A stretch of DNA of 64,000 bases from Clostridium sp. 28_17 (lineage in GTDB: Bacteria > Bacillota > Clostridia > TANB77 > CAG-508): contig MNRS01000021.1 in NCBI GenBank assembly GCA_001916065.1, positions 1 through 64,000 of the forward strand, written 5' to 3'. Positions 8,804 to 17,153 of the stretch are shown in pieces. The stretch's first letter is position 1; each line of letters starts with the position of its first letter. The position numbers and the translations under genes were made by a program. A model generated the notes under the pieces. It saw nothing but the letters and a program-made list of their open reading frames with translations. It was not told the origin of the DNA and made no database searches.

Positions 8804-8886
8804 AAAAAAACGGGAAAGGGGGACGGGTCTCCAATCCCGAAAAAATTTTTCGGGATTGGAGACCCGTCCCCCTTTCCCGTTTTTTT
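8804..8886. repeat. REP-like repeat, family A, two units as a perfect inverted repeat
   Basis: An 83-base perfect inverted repeat with arms of 41 bases centred on 8845. Each arm holds one family-A unit (CGGGAAAGGGGGACGGGT followed by CTCCAATCCCG). Outer flanks are A7 on the left and T7 on the right, so either strand gives a very stable hairpin followed by a T run. It lies 2 bases after the stop codon of the beta-CASP nuclease gene and probably terminates that transcript. It ends 15 bases before the GH15 start codon. Confidence 0.92.
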
Positions 8887-8887
8887 C

Positions 8888-10537
8888 TTACCCTTCTATA
8901 ACATTCAAAATTTGTTTTTCTAAATCTTTAATTTTCTCGTTAATTCTAAACACATCAGCATCTTTAAGTCCACCATTATTCATATCATCTCTAACAGCAT
9001 TATCCATATCATTAATTTCTGCTCTTAATTTTTCTAATCTCTTCAATACTTCTGATTTCATATTAACAGGTAATTTCTTGTCAATTTTATGTGTTAATTT
9101 AACATCTTCATCTACATTTATTTCGTATGTTTCGCCATAACTTGGTATTATAACTGGCAATTTTGCTTCTTCTTCAATTATCCCTCCAAGTACTTCTTGA
9201 GATTCTTCTTCACCATGTATTAAAAATACTTGTTTTGGTTTTTTGATAAATGAATATACAAAATTCATTAATCCATCTTGATCTGCGTGTCCTGAATATC
9301 CTTCTATATATTCAATTCTAGCGTTTACTGCTATTTCTTCTCCAAATATTTTTACTTTTTTTGCTCCATTTACTATGCTATATCCAAGTGTTCCTGGTGC
9401 TTGATATCCTACAAATAATATTGTTGAATTTGGATTCCATAAATTGTGTTTTAAATGATGTTTTATTCTTCCTACTTCACACATTCCACTTGCTGATATT
9501 ATTATACATGGTTCTGGGTTTTCGTTTAAGGCTTTTGATTCATCGGCAGTTGTTGTAAATTTAAGTCCTGGGAATTCTAGTGGTCGGTCTCCTTTTTTTA
9601 TTTCTTCTTGTGTTTCATCATCAAATAGATTCATATTTTCTTTAAATACTTCTGTTGCAGATATTGCAAGTGGGCTATCTACATATACTGGCGCTTTCAT
9701 TAATGTTTCATATTCTTTTATGAATTTTTCGTCATCTTTTGTTTCTTTTATTTTATTTAGTTCATATAATATTTCTTGTGTTCTTCCTACTGCAAATGAT
9801 GGTATTACAACTGTTCCTTTATTATCAAGTGTTTCTGATACTATATCCAAAAACATTTCTGCCTTTTGGTCATTTTTGATGTGCTTTCTGCTTCCATATG
9901 TTGATTCCATAACTAAGAAATCTGCATCTTCTATCATTGTTGGTTCACTTAATAATGGAATATCATTATTTCCTAAGTCGCCTGTGAAAACTGTTTTTGT
10001 TTGTTTTCCGTTTTCATTTACCCATAATTCAATTATACTTGAACCTAGCATATGTCCTGCATCATTAAATCTTACATGTATGTCTGGTGTTATATCTATT
10101 ATTTGGTCATATTGAACTGGTTCAAATATTTCCAAACATCTTGCTGCTTGTTCTGCTGTATATAGTGGTTCTCTGGCTTCTAACCCTTTTCTCATTCTTT
10201 TTCTGTTTTTCCATTCATTTTCCATTTCTTGAATATGACCACTGTCTGGTAGCATTAGTGCACATAGGTCGCATGTTGCTTTGTGTGCATATATTTTATT
10301 TTTGAATCCTTCATTATATAGTTTTGGTATTCTTCCTGAGTGGTCAATGTGTGCGTGTGTTAATAGCATAAAATCAATTTCTGCAGGATTAAAATCAAAT
10401 TCGTCAAAATTTTCTTCCTCTAATTCTTTTCTTCCTTGCCACATACCACAGTCTACTAAGAATTTTTTTCCTGCTGCTTCTACTAAATAGTTTGAACCTG
10501 TTACTGTTTTTGTAGCGCCTAAAAATGTAATTTTCAT
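8888..10537 (-). CDS. Metallo-beta-lactamase/beta-CASP nuclease (YSH1/CPSF-like)
   Basis: A 549-residue member of the MBL-fold, beta-CASP RNA-processing family (COG1236 type). The zinc motif HAHIDHSG is at 61-68, followed by DAGHMLGSSIIEL, TGDLGNND and ESTYGSRKH. The beta-CASP insert contains VVIPSFAVGRTQEILYEL and ISASGMCEVGRI. The C-terminal RMMBL part has IEGYSGHADQDGL and FLIHGEEE. About 80 charged, helical residues extend the C-terminus. Relatives act as endo- or exonucleases on RNA, and the RNA substrate here is unknown. It differs from RNase J, whose domain layout and length (about 555 with a distinct C-domain) do not match. It is probably transcribed alone or with the coiled-coil gene upstream. 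Confidence 0.87.
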   Translation of the reverse strand: MKITFLGATKTVTGSNYLVEAAGKKFLVDCGMWQGRKELEEENFDEFDFNPAEIDFMLLTHAHIDHSGRIPKLYNEGFKNKIYAHKATCDLCALMLPDSGHIQEMENEWKNRKRMRKGLEAREPLYTAEQAARCLEIFEPVQYDQIIDITPDIHVRFNDAGHMLGSSIIELWVNENGKQTKTVFTGDLGNNDIPLLSEPTMIEDADFLVMESTYGSRKHIKNDQKAEMFLDIVSETLDNKGTVVIPSFAVGRTQEILYELNKIKETKDDEKFIKEYETLMKAPVYVDSPLAISATEVFKENMNLFDDETQEEIKKGDRPLEFPGLKFTTTADESKALNENPEPCIIISASGMCEVGRIKHHLKHNLWNPNSTILFVGYQAPGTLGYSIVNGAKKVKIFGEEIAVNARIEYIEGYSGHADQDGLMNFVYSFIKKPKQVFLIHGEEESQEVLGGIIEEEAKLPVIIPSYGETYEINVDEDVKLTHKIDKKLPVNMKSEVLKRLEKLRAEINDMDNAVRDDMNNGGLKDADVFRINEKIKDLEKQILNVIEG

Positions 10538-10552
10538 AAATTTCCTCCTCTT

Positions 10553-10575
10553 TTGACCAACGGGGACGTTGTTAT
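10553..10575. repeat. REP-like hairpin repeat, family B
   Basis: The sequence GACCAACGGGGACGTTGT can fold as CAAC-GGGGAC-GTTG. It is the inverse of a unit at 12223-12240 (ACAACGTCCCAGTTGGTT), so the two lie in opposite orientation on either side of the unknown coiled-coil gene. Confidence 0.6.
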
Positions 10576-10585
10576 ATTTAAAATA

Positions 10586-12151
10586 TTATCCCCATATTGG
10601 TCTTTTTTTGTTAATTTTTATTTCAAGTTCTTCTGGCTTTTTAATTTCTACTTTTTCTTCAAATATATTTTCGTCAAATATTTGTAAAAAATATTTATCT
10701 TTTTCTTTTGTTATTTTTAGATATGCATCTTCTAGTTTTATAATTCTAACTTTGAATATATTTTTTAATATTTCGTTATTTGTTTTTTCATTATTTGATA
10801 TTTTTTCTAGCACTTTATATTCTATTGCTTTATCTATTATTTTTGTTGATATTTCATTTAAGTCTTCCCTTAATTCCTCAATATCTTTAACTTTACTTTG
10901 ATTGTTGTATTGCAATAAAGAATAATATCTAAAGTCATATATTATTTTTTCAATTTCTTGTTTTGAGTCAACATTTTTTATATTTACTTCTAGCATTTTT
11001 AAGAATTGTTTTTGAAAGTCTAATTTTAGCTTTTCTAGTGTTTGTTCTTGGTTGTTGCTATTTAATATTTTTAAGTAACTGTCCTTTTTTTCTAATTCAT
11101 TTTTGTATTTTACAAAGTTTTGTGGGTTCATTAGTTCATTTAAATATTCGTATTTTTTTAAATTTTTTTCTTTTTCTTCTGCCATTATTTTTGATAATAT
11201 TCTCATACTAAATATCTTTTTTTCTAATGGAAGTTGTTCATTCCTTTTTATATACTCTTCTTGTAACATATTTTTATTATTGATAGTTTCATCTATTTGT
11301 TTTATTCTTTTTTTGATTTCTTTTTTGTTTTGTGTTATTTCTTCTATAAATTTTTCTTTATCTTGCATTTTCTCTAGTTCTGTTTCTATTTCTTCTTTTT
11401 TTTCTAATATATCGTTATATTTTTCTTTATTGAATTTCATTCCTAATAATATTGAAATTTTTGATAATAAGTCTATCAATTTTTTTTCATTTTTCTTTCC
11501 ATATTGATTTTCTATTTTTTCTTTAAATAGGTAATAATAGTCTATTATAAATTCGTTGTTTTTTATCCATTTATTTAAAAATTCATGTCCTACCAAAATT
11601 CTTAAGTCTTGGTATATCAAGTTATGGTCAATACTCTCTATTTCTTGTGGTATTGTTGTCCACGAATAGCCATTAAAGTCTCTTAGTGGTTCTACCATGT
11701 TTATGCTATTTCCAACATTTATTAGTTCTGATAGTGTTTCATTTATTAAAAAATATTCGTCTTTTATTATTTTTTCTTTTTTACCTAATTTGCTAATTGC
11801 ATATAGTATTTTTCTTTCTATTGGATATGCTATTATCATTTTGTCTTTTTTGTCTACTATATATGTTTTGTTATTTGGTATTTTATTTTCTTCGTCACTC
11901 ATTTTTATTATTTTTATTGAGTTACATTCGTTTTTTATTATTTCTATTAAATTTGATATATATTCTTCTTTTGTTTGAACATCTTTTTTTACAGTTTCTA
12001 AGTCTTTGTATGCTGCTTCTATTTTATACATTATTCCTAAAAGGGTACTTTGTACAATTTCGTCAAAATGCTTTGTTTCTAGCACTTCTTCTAATTCATT
12101 ATTGTAATTTTTCTTTACAATCTTGTCTAATATATTTCTTTTTTGTAGCAT
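10586..12151 (-). CDS. Unknown coiled-coil protein, 521 aa
   Basis: I do not recognise a family. The start is set at the ATG at 12151 (MLQKRNILDKIVKK) because GGAGG lies 5 bases before it, whereas the ATG 12 bases upstream has no ribosome site. The protein is rich in K, E, I and N. Predicted helices fill most of it, with long coiled-coil-like stretches at about 230-350 (KKEEIETELEKMQDKEKFIE and similar). A compact region around 95-200 contains GYSWTTIPQEIESIDHNLIYQ. No signal peptide or membrane helix is seen, so it is likely cytosolic. It is bracketed by family-B hairpin repeats and sits between ftsK and the beta-CASP nuclease gene. Confidence 0.65.
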   Translation of the reverse strand: MLQKRNILDKIVKKNYNNELEEVLETKHFDEIVQSTLLGIMYKIEAAYKDLETVKKDVQTKEEYISNLIEIIKNECNSIKIIKMSDEENKIPNNKTYIVDKKDKMIIAYPIERKILYAISKLGKKEKIIKDEYFLINETLSELINVGNSINMVEPLRDFNGYSWTTIPQEIESIDHNLIYQDLRILVGHEFLNKWIKNNEFIIDYYYLFKEKIENQYGKKNEKKLIDLLSKISILLGMKFNKEKYNDILEKKEEIETELEKMQDKEKFIEEITQNKKEIKKRIKQIDETINNKNMLQEEYIKRNEQLPLEKKIFSMRILSKIMAEEKEKNLKKYEYLNELMNPQNFVKYKNELEKKDSYLKILNSNNQEQTLEKLKLDFQKQFLKMLEVNIKNVDSKQEIEKIIYDFRYYSLLQYNNQSKVKDIEELREDLNEISTKIIDKAIEYKVLEKISNNEKTNNEILKNIFKVRIIKLEDAYLKITKEKDKYFLQIFDENIFEEKVEIKKPEELEIKINKKRPIWG

Positions 12152-12177
12152 TATACCCTCCATTCTTTTTCTTATTT

Positions 12178-12243
12178 TTCGATCATTTTAACAACATCTG
12201 CGTTGTTTTTCTGATCAATTTGACAACGTCCCAGTTGGTTGAA
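12178..12243. repeat. REP-like hairpin repeats, family B, two tandem units
   Basis: Two diverged direct copies about 37 bases apart. Unit 1 is GATCATTTTAACAAC-ATCTGC-GTTGTT, and unit 2 is GATCAATTTGACAAC-GTCCCA-GTTGGTT. Each has an inner CAAC/GTTG stem. They lie between the ftsK stop codon and the coiled-coil gene start, and unit 2 is the inverse of the single copy at 10553. Confidence 0.65.
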
Positions 12244-12246
12244 TTT

Positions 12247-14685
12247 TTATTCTTCTACTTCTTCTTGTGGTGGTGTTCCCATTTTTAGTTCTTCCCATCT
12301 TTCTTTTGGCATTAGAACTTCTCTTGGTTTGCTTCCTTGATATCCAGAGATAATACCTCTTTCTTCCATTTGGTCTATAATTCTTCCTGCACGTGCATAA
12401 CCAACTTTGAATCTTCTTTGTATAAACGATGTTGAGGCTGTTCCTTGTTCTATAACTGCTTCTATTGCGTCCATTAAAAATGGATCTGTTTCGTCGTCTT
12501 CTGCTTGTTCTTGTGCTAATTCTTTTTCTGTTTTATTGCTATTTTCTATTGTTTCTAATATGTCTTCACTATAGTTTGCTGTTCCATTTTTCTTTACAAA
12601 GCCAACAATTTTTTCAACTTCTTCGTCTGATACAAATGCTCCCTGAACTCTTACTGGTTTTGGGAATCCTGTTGGGAAGAATAACATATCACCTTTTCCC
12701 AATAGTTTTTCTGCCCCTACTGAGTCTAATATTGTTCTTGAGTCTACTTGTGAAGATACTGCAAACGCTATTCTTGATGGTACATTTGCTTTTATTAGTC
12801 CTGTGATTACATCTACTGATGGTCTTTGTGTTGCAATTACTAAGTGCATTCCAGCGGCTCTTGCTTTTTGTGCTAATCTACATATTGCCTCTTCAACATC
12901 TTTTGCTGCAACCATCATTAAGTCTGCTAACTCGTCTACTATTATAACTATTTGTGGTAAAGTTCCTTGTCCTTCTTCTTTTTCTATTGCTTTGTTATAT
13001 CCTTTGATGTCTCTTACTCCTTTTGCTGCAAATAAATTGTATCTGTTGTCCATTTCTTGTACGGCCCATGCCAGTGCTCCAGCAGCTTTTTTAGGGTCTG
13101 TTACAACTGGTATTAATAAATGTGGTATCCCGTTATATACTGATAATTCAACTACTTTAGGGTCTACCATTACCATTTTTACCTCACTTGGTTTTGCATT
13201 GTATATAATACTTGAAATTATTGTATTTATACACACACTTTTTCCTGAACCTGTTGAACCAGCAATTAATACGTGTGGCATTTTTGCTATGTCTGCTAGT
13301 TGTATATTTCCTGCTACGTCTTTTCCAAGTGCTACTGTTAATTTTGATTTATTATTTTGAAATTCTTCACTTTCTAATACTTCTCTTAAGTGAACAGCTT
13401 CTTTTTCTTTATTTGGAACTTCAATTCCAACTGCTTGTTTTCCTGGAATTGGTGCTTCAATTCTTATTGTTTCAGCCGCTAAATTAAGTGCAATGTCATC
13501 TGCTAAATTGGCTATTTTACTAACTCTTACACCTTCTGCTGGTTTTAATTCATATCTTGTTATTGCAGGTCCTACAGATACATTTTCAACCTTTGCTGAT
13601 ACACCAAAACTATATAATGTTTTTTGCAATTTTGTAGCCGTATCAGTTAAGGCTTTTGCCCCACCTTTTAATTTTTTCTTATCAGGCTTACTTAATAACT
13701 CAATAGGTGGATATTCATAATTTTCGTCTTCAACAACCATTGCATGTTCTAATTGTAAAACTTCTTTTGTTTTGTCTTCCTTTTTTTCTTCTTCTTGTCT
13801 AAATAAATTATTCTCTATAACATCTGGTTGTATAGATTGTGTTTTCTTTGTTTCTTTTGTTAATGGTGTTAAATCATCATTACTATGGTCATATTTTTTT
13901 CTTCCTTTTTTGTCATCTTCTTCTAATATTCTACCACCGAAATTGATTTTTATTTGTTCCCCAACGTCTTCTTCCTCTAATGCTTCTCTTCTTGCTTGTT
14001 CTTTTTGTAGTTCTTTTGCTTTTTTTCTATTTTCTATGCTTTCTTGTTTTGCTTCCATTCTTGCCTTTTTTTGTTCTTCTCTTAATTGTTGTCTTCTTTC
14101 ATATTTTTCTTCTCTATTTTCTTCTGTTTTTTCTACAAAGTTATTTATTATTTCTGATATATTTATTCCAAATGTAAATACTGCAAGCATTATAACAACA
14201 CCTACACATAAGATTATTGCTCCTATCGGACTTAATAATTTTGAAAGAGGCATGGCAAGTATTACACCTAATGCTCCTCCTCCTATATCTTGTGTTCCTA
14301 AATTATATGCTTCTTTTACAACTGTTTGCATTGTTTTGTTAGAAATTGACATCTCCCCTGAATTTATCTGCCATGCACTCATTAAAACTGCTACACTTAT
14401 TAGAAGAACGGTATATTGTGTTAGTTTTGATGTTAAATATTCATCATCATCTAATGCCAATTTTATTCCTATCAAAAATGTCCCAATTGGTAGAATGTAT
14501 TTTATAATTCCCATCATTCCACCTAATATTTCATTTAATTTTACTCCTACTATTCCTGAATTTCCATATATTAATACACATAATAATATACTTAATATTA
14601 TTATTGCTACAACTGCTAAATCCATGTTTGATGCTCTTTTTTTTGCTTTTTTATTTGTCTTTTTCTTTGTCTTTTTCTTAGCCAT
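12247..14685 (-). CDS. ftsK: DNA translocase FtsK/SpoIIIE
   Basis: An ATP-driven DNA pump at the division or sporulation septum that clears chromosome DNA across the closing membrane. The start at 14685 (MAKKKTKKKTNKK) is chosen for the GGAGGGAG site just upstream, giving 812 residues, normal for SpoIIIE-type proteins. Four membrane helices span about 20-175. A charged linker (185-330) follows, then the motor domain with Walker A AGSTGSGKSVCINT near 475 and Walker B IVIIVDELADLMMV. The C-terminal winged-helix gamma domain (about 735-800, FIQRRFKVGYARAGRIIDQM) binds KOPS/SRS-like sequences. In this sporulating lineage it may serve both vegetative and forespore DNA transfer. Confidence 0.95.
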   Translation of the reverse strand: MAKKKTKKKTNKKAKKRASNMDLAVVAIIILSILLCVLIYGNSGIVGVKLNEILGGMMGIIKYILPIGTFLIGIKLALDDDEYLTSKLTQYTVLLISVAVLMSAWQINSGEMSISNKTMQTVVKEAYNLGTQDIGGGALGVILAMPLSKLLSPIGAIILCVGVVIMLAVFTFGINISEIINNFVEKTEENREEKYERRQQLREEQKKARMEAKQESIENRKKAKELQKEQARREALEEEDVGEQIKINFGGRILEEDDKKGRKKYDHSNDDLTPLTKETKKTQSIQPDVIENNLFRQEEEKKEDKTKEVLQLEHAMVVEDENYEYPPIELLSKPDKKKLKGGAKALTDTATKLQKTLYSFGVSAKVENVSVGPAITRYELKPAEGVRVSKIANLADDIALNLAAETIRIEAPIPGKQAVGIEVPNKEKEAVHLREVLESEEFQNNKSKLTVALGKDVAGNIQLADIAKMPHVLIAGSTGSGKSVCINTIISSIIYNAKPSEVKMVMVDPKVVELSVYNGIPHLLIPVVTDPKKAAGALAWAVQEMDNRYNLFAAKGVRDIKGYNKAIEKEEGQGTLPQIVIIVDELADLMMVAAKDVEEAICRLAQKARAAGMHLVIATQRPSVDVITGLIKANVPSRIAFAVSSQVDSRTILDSVGAEKLLGKGDMLFFPTGFPKPVRVQGAFVSDEEVEKIVGFVKKNGTANYSEDILETIENSNKTEKELAQEQAEDDETDPFLMDAIEAVIEQGTASTSFIQRRFKVGYARAGRIIDQMEERGIISGYQGSKPREVLMPKERWEELKMGTPPQEEVEE

Positions 14686-14706
14686 ATTCTCCCTCCATTT
14701 ATATAA

Positions 14707-14743
14707 GAAAAAGGGAAAAAAGTCCAACCACCTTTCCCTTTTA
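14707..14743 (-). terminator. Terminator-like hairpin after the coiled-coil gene
   Basis: AAAAGGGAAA pairs with TTTCCCTTTT across a 13-base loop, followed by T-rich sequence in the minus direction. It overlaps the stop region of the 167-aa gene and precedes the ftsK ribosome site, so it would separate ftsK from the rsmD transcript. Confidence 0.7.
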
Positions 14744-15244
14744 TTTCAACTCTTTTCTACTATTTTGAACTGTTTTTAGTGTATCTTCTATTGACATTTC
14801 CATCAATTTTAATGCTTCTGATATATTTTTTTCCAATCCACCTAATGTTTGTGTAAGCACGTCTTCTGTATGTGCTAGTAAATCATCTGCATATTCTTTA
14901 GTTCCATTAGAGATTTCTCTTGATCTTTCATTTGCACTTTCTATTATTTCCTTTTTTTGTTCATATGCTTTTCTTGTTATTTCATGTTCATCAATCATAG
15001 AAATAATTCTGTTTTCTGCTTCTTTTACTATTCCATCTGCTTCTTTTTGTGCTTCAACTAAAATACGTTGTCTTTCTTCTTTAACCCATTTTGCTTGTTT
15101 TAATTCATCTGGAAGTTTTAGTCTTATTTCTTTTATCAAGTCTAGCATTTCTTCCTTATCAATTATTCCTTTGCTAGAAAATGGTACATTTCTACTTTTT
15201 TCAATTATATCCTCCAAAGTTTCTAGTAGTTCAAATATTTCCAT
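14741..15244 (-). CDS. Coiled-coil protein of the rsmD cluster (ATP synthase b-like helix)
   Basis: A 167-residue, almost wholly helical protein opening MEIFELLETLEDIIEKSRNV. The start at 15244 is chosen because AAAGGGG lies 8 bases upstream, and an upstream TTG is rejected. Residues about 50-125 form an alanine/glutamate-rich coiled coil (AKWVKEERQRILVEAQKEAD) like the b-subunit stalk of ATP synthase or DivIVA tails. Databases often label such proteins ATPase, but no nucleotide-binding motif is visible. It follows rsmD with only 4 bases between stop and start, so it is translationally linked. Function is unknown; a cell-envelope or division scaffold role is one possibility. Confidence 0.7.
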   Translation of the reverse strand: MEIFELLETLEDIIEKSRNVPFSSKGIIDKEEMLDLIKEIRLKLPDELKQAKWVKEERQRILVEAQKEADGIVKEAENRIISMIDEHEITRKAYEQKKEIIESANERSREISNGTKEYADDLLAHTEDVLTQTLGGLEKNISEALKLMEMSIEDTLKTVQNSRKELK

Positions 15245-15248
15245 GGTT

Positions 15249-15806
15249 TTACCCCTTTCCAATTTTTATAAAGATTAATGTTGCTCGTCCATATCTTCTT
15301 TTATCTGTTATTTCAATATTTATTTTCTTTAGTTCTTCTAATATTTTTTCTTCACTATCTGTTTCTATTATTATTGTTGAATTTTTGTCTGCTATCTTTT
15401 TTTCTATTATATATTCAACCGTTTTTATTGCAAAATTTGAATTATAAGGTGGGTCTATATAGATAATATCCATCTTTTCTTTTATTTTATTTTTGAGTAA
15501 TGTTTCATAATCCAAATTATATAGTTCTATTTTTTCTTTCAAGTGGGTTTTTTCTATGTTTTTGTTTATAATATTTATGGCGTCTTTTGATTTGTCACAT
15601 AGTATTACTTTTTTTGCTCCCCTACTTGCTGCTTCTAGTCCTATTGCTCCACTTCCTGAAAATACGTCTAAAAAGTTTGAGTTTATTATTTGGCTTTGTA
15701 TTATATTAAACATTGATTCTTTTACTCTGTCTAATGTTGGTCTTGTTGTTTGGCCTTCTAACGTAAATAATTTTGTTCCTCTGGCTGTTCCACTTATTAT
15801 TCTCAT
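15249..15806 (-). CDS. rsmD: 16S rRNA (guanine(966)-N(2))-methyltransferase RsmD
   Basis: Methylates G966 of 16S rRNA in the 30S subunit using S-adenosylmethionine. The protein has 185 residues, a typical length. The N-terminus MRIISGTARGTKLFTLEGQT is characteristic and DRVKESMFNII follows. The SAM-binding loop DVFSGSGAIGLEAASRGA lies near 45, and the catalytic N6/N2-MTase motif IYIDPPYN near 115. It heads a two-gene unit with the coiled-coil gene. In many Firmicutes coaD follows rsmD; here it does not. Confidence 0.93.
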   Translation of the reverse strand: MRIISGTARGTKLFTLEGQTTRPTLDRVKESMFNIIQSQIINSNFLDVFSGSGAIGLEAASRGAKKVILCDKSKDAINIINKNIEKTHLKEKIELYNLDYETLLKNKIKEKMDIIYIDPPYNSNFAIKTVEYIIEKKIADKNSTIIIETDSEEKILEELKKINIEITDKRRYGRATLIFIKIGKG

Positions 15807-15829
15807 TTTGTTTTTTCTCCTATGCTATA

Positions 15830-15921
15830 ATTTTATCCTTTTTTTTGTCAATGTCAATAGAATTAACAAAATTGTAATATAGATTTAATAGTTTTGTAAT
15901 ATTATACCATTTTTGTAATAT
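15830..15921 (-). promoter_or_regulatory. rsmD promoter with upstream TTGTAATAT repeats
   Basis: Reading leftward, -35 TTGACA (15852-15857), 16 bases, -10 TAAAAT (15830-15835). Upstream are three copies of TTGTAATAT (plus-strand text) at 15872, 15894 and 15913. The same nonamer repeats upstream of the sepF promoter, and both transcripts begin near TTATAGCATA. Confidence 0.7.
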
Positions 15922-16021
15922 TTTACGACATTTTTTAGTTTAATTTTTATATTTTGGTATGATGTGAATATCTTTAGTAGTTACAATTCACTGACCATAA
16001 ACTTGTAACACTTTATGTATG

Positions 16022-16062
16022 AAAAAAAGATTGAAAACTATAAATAGTTTTCAATCTTTTTT
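16022..16062 (-). terminator. Intrinsic terminator after divIVA
   Basis: AAAGATTGAAAACTA pairs perfectly with TAGTTTTCAATCTTT (15 bp) with loop TAAA, then a T-rich tail in the minus direction. It lies directly after the divIVA stop codon. Confidence 0.9.
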
Positions 16063-16513
16063 AGTCTTCTTTATTTATATCTTTTATTAGTTCCAATTGA
16101 GAAATCAATAAAGATTCCATTTTTGCTTTATATATATCGAATTGTTTTTTTACATCATCTAATTCTTTTTGTTTTTGTATTATTTCATTATTTAATTCAT
16201 CCACTTGTTTTTGAGCATTTGCTTTTGCTTCTTCTATTATTTGGTCCGCTTTTTGTTTTGCAACATTTTTAACTTCTTCAGCAGTTGATTGAGCCATTAC
16301 AAGTGTATTTTGTAATGTTGATTCTATAGTTTTATATTGAACCAAACTATTATTCAATTCTTCTACTTTTGCTCTTAATTCAGTTACTTCTTTATAATTT
16401 TTTGAATAATCTATAGTCAATTCATCTAAAAAATCATCAACTTCTTCTACATTATATCCGTTTACCATTTGTTTTGCAAATTTTTTATTATCTATATCTA
16501 AAGGTGTAATCAT
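16061..16513 (-). CDS. divIVA: DivIVA-domain protein
   Basis: A 150-residue polar or septal scaffold protein. The N-terminal motif MITPLDIDNKKFAKQMVNGY and NVEEVDDFLDEL are the hallmark DivIVA lipid-binding segment that senses curved membrane. The rest is a continuous coiled coil (about 30-145) typical for its tetramers. It starts 29 bases after sepF and ends at a strong terminator, so sepF-divIVA form a division operon, as in many Firmicutes. It may be the division-type or another DivIVA paralogue. Confidence 0.9.
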   Translation of the reverse strand: MITPLDIDNKKFAKQMVNGYNVEEVDDFLDELTIDYSKNYKEVTELRAKVEELNNSLVQYKTIESTLQNTLVMAQSTAEEVKNVAKQKADQIIEEAKANAQKQVDELNNEIIQKQKELDDVKKQFDIYKAKMESLLISQLELIKDINKED

Positions 16514-16542
16514 ATTATCCTCCTACTTGCAAACCTGTTTTA

Positions 16543-17028
16543 TTAGTTATTTACATTATTGTTTTTTAACCATGAAACTGAAAGTTTGCTTTTCATTTCT
16601 TCTCTTGCCATTTCATTTGTAATTTCATAGTTTGATGGTGCTACTAAGAATATTGAATTTGATACTTTTTGGATATATCCGTCTAATGCATAAACTCCAC
16701 CACTGATAAAGTCTACTATTCTTCTAGCAACGTCTTTGTTTACATATTCTAGATTAACAATTACAGATTTCTTTTCTTTTAAGAAACTACAAATTTCATC
16801 TGATTGTTCAAATGTTGTTGGTTGAGAGATAACCATTTTTATTGCTTGTGATTGTGTTTGTGGCATGCTTACTATTTTATTATTTTTTCTTCCAAATAGT
16901 TTTTTGTTATCTTCTTCCTCTTCTTCATTATTTCCATAATCATATATATTTTCATCTTCATATTCTTCTTGATCTGCAGAATCCATTCCAAATAAATCCC
17001 ACACTTTGTTCATTAATGCTCCTGACAT
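16543..17028 (-). CDS. sepF: Cell division protein SepF
   Basis: A 161-residue FtsZ-binding, membrane-associated septum protein. The N-terminus MSGALMNKVWDLFGM can form the amphipathic membrane-binding helix. An acidic linker of D/E/Y/N residues spans about 20-45. The SepF (DUF552) core at about 60-150 has PQTQSQAIKMVISQPTTFEQ and the glycine-rich DFISGGVYALDGYIQKV segment. It has its own promoter (17069-17097) and a consensus GGAGG ribosome site. Confidence 0.93.
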   Translation of the reverse strand: MSGALMNKVWDLFGMDSADQEEYEDENIYDYGNNEEEEEDNKKLFGRKNNKIVSMPQTQSQAIKMVISQPTTFEQSDEICSFLKEKKSVIVNLEYVNKDVARRIVDFISGGVYALDGYIQKVSNSIFLVAPSNYEITNEMAREEMKSKLSVSWLKNNNVNN

Positions 17029-17068
17029 AAAAAAACCTCCTAAAACCTTTTTTACATATTATGCTATA

Positions 17069-17151
17069 AGTATCTACTTTTTTTTCGTTCTTGTCAATAG
17101 TTTTTTCAAATGTAATAAAACTTTAATATTTTTGTAATATTTTTGTAATAT
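17069..17151 (-). promoter_or_regulatory. sepF promoter with upstream TTGTAATAT repeats
   Basis: Reading leftward: -35 TTGACA (17092-17097), 17 bases, -10 GATACT (17069-17074). TTGTAATAT occurs at 17132 and 17143 (11-bp spacing), with a partial copy at 17109. It resembles the rsmD promoter region about 1.2 kb away. Confidence 0.7.
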
Positions 17152-17153
17152 TT

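Noticed and set aside
13772..14779. Long plus-strand open frame of 335 codons opposite ftsK
   Set aside because: It is antisense to the strongly supported ftsK and rich in Ser, Phe and Ile as expected from its reverse complement. No ribosome site.
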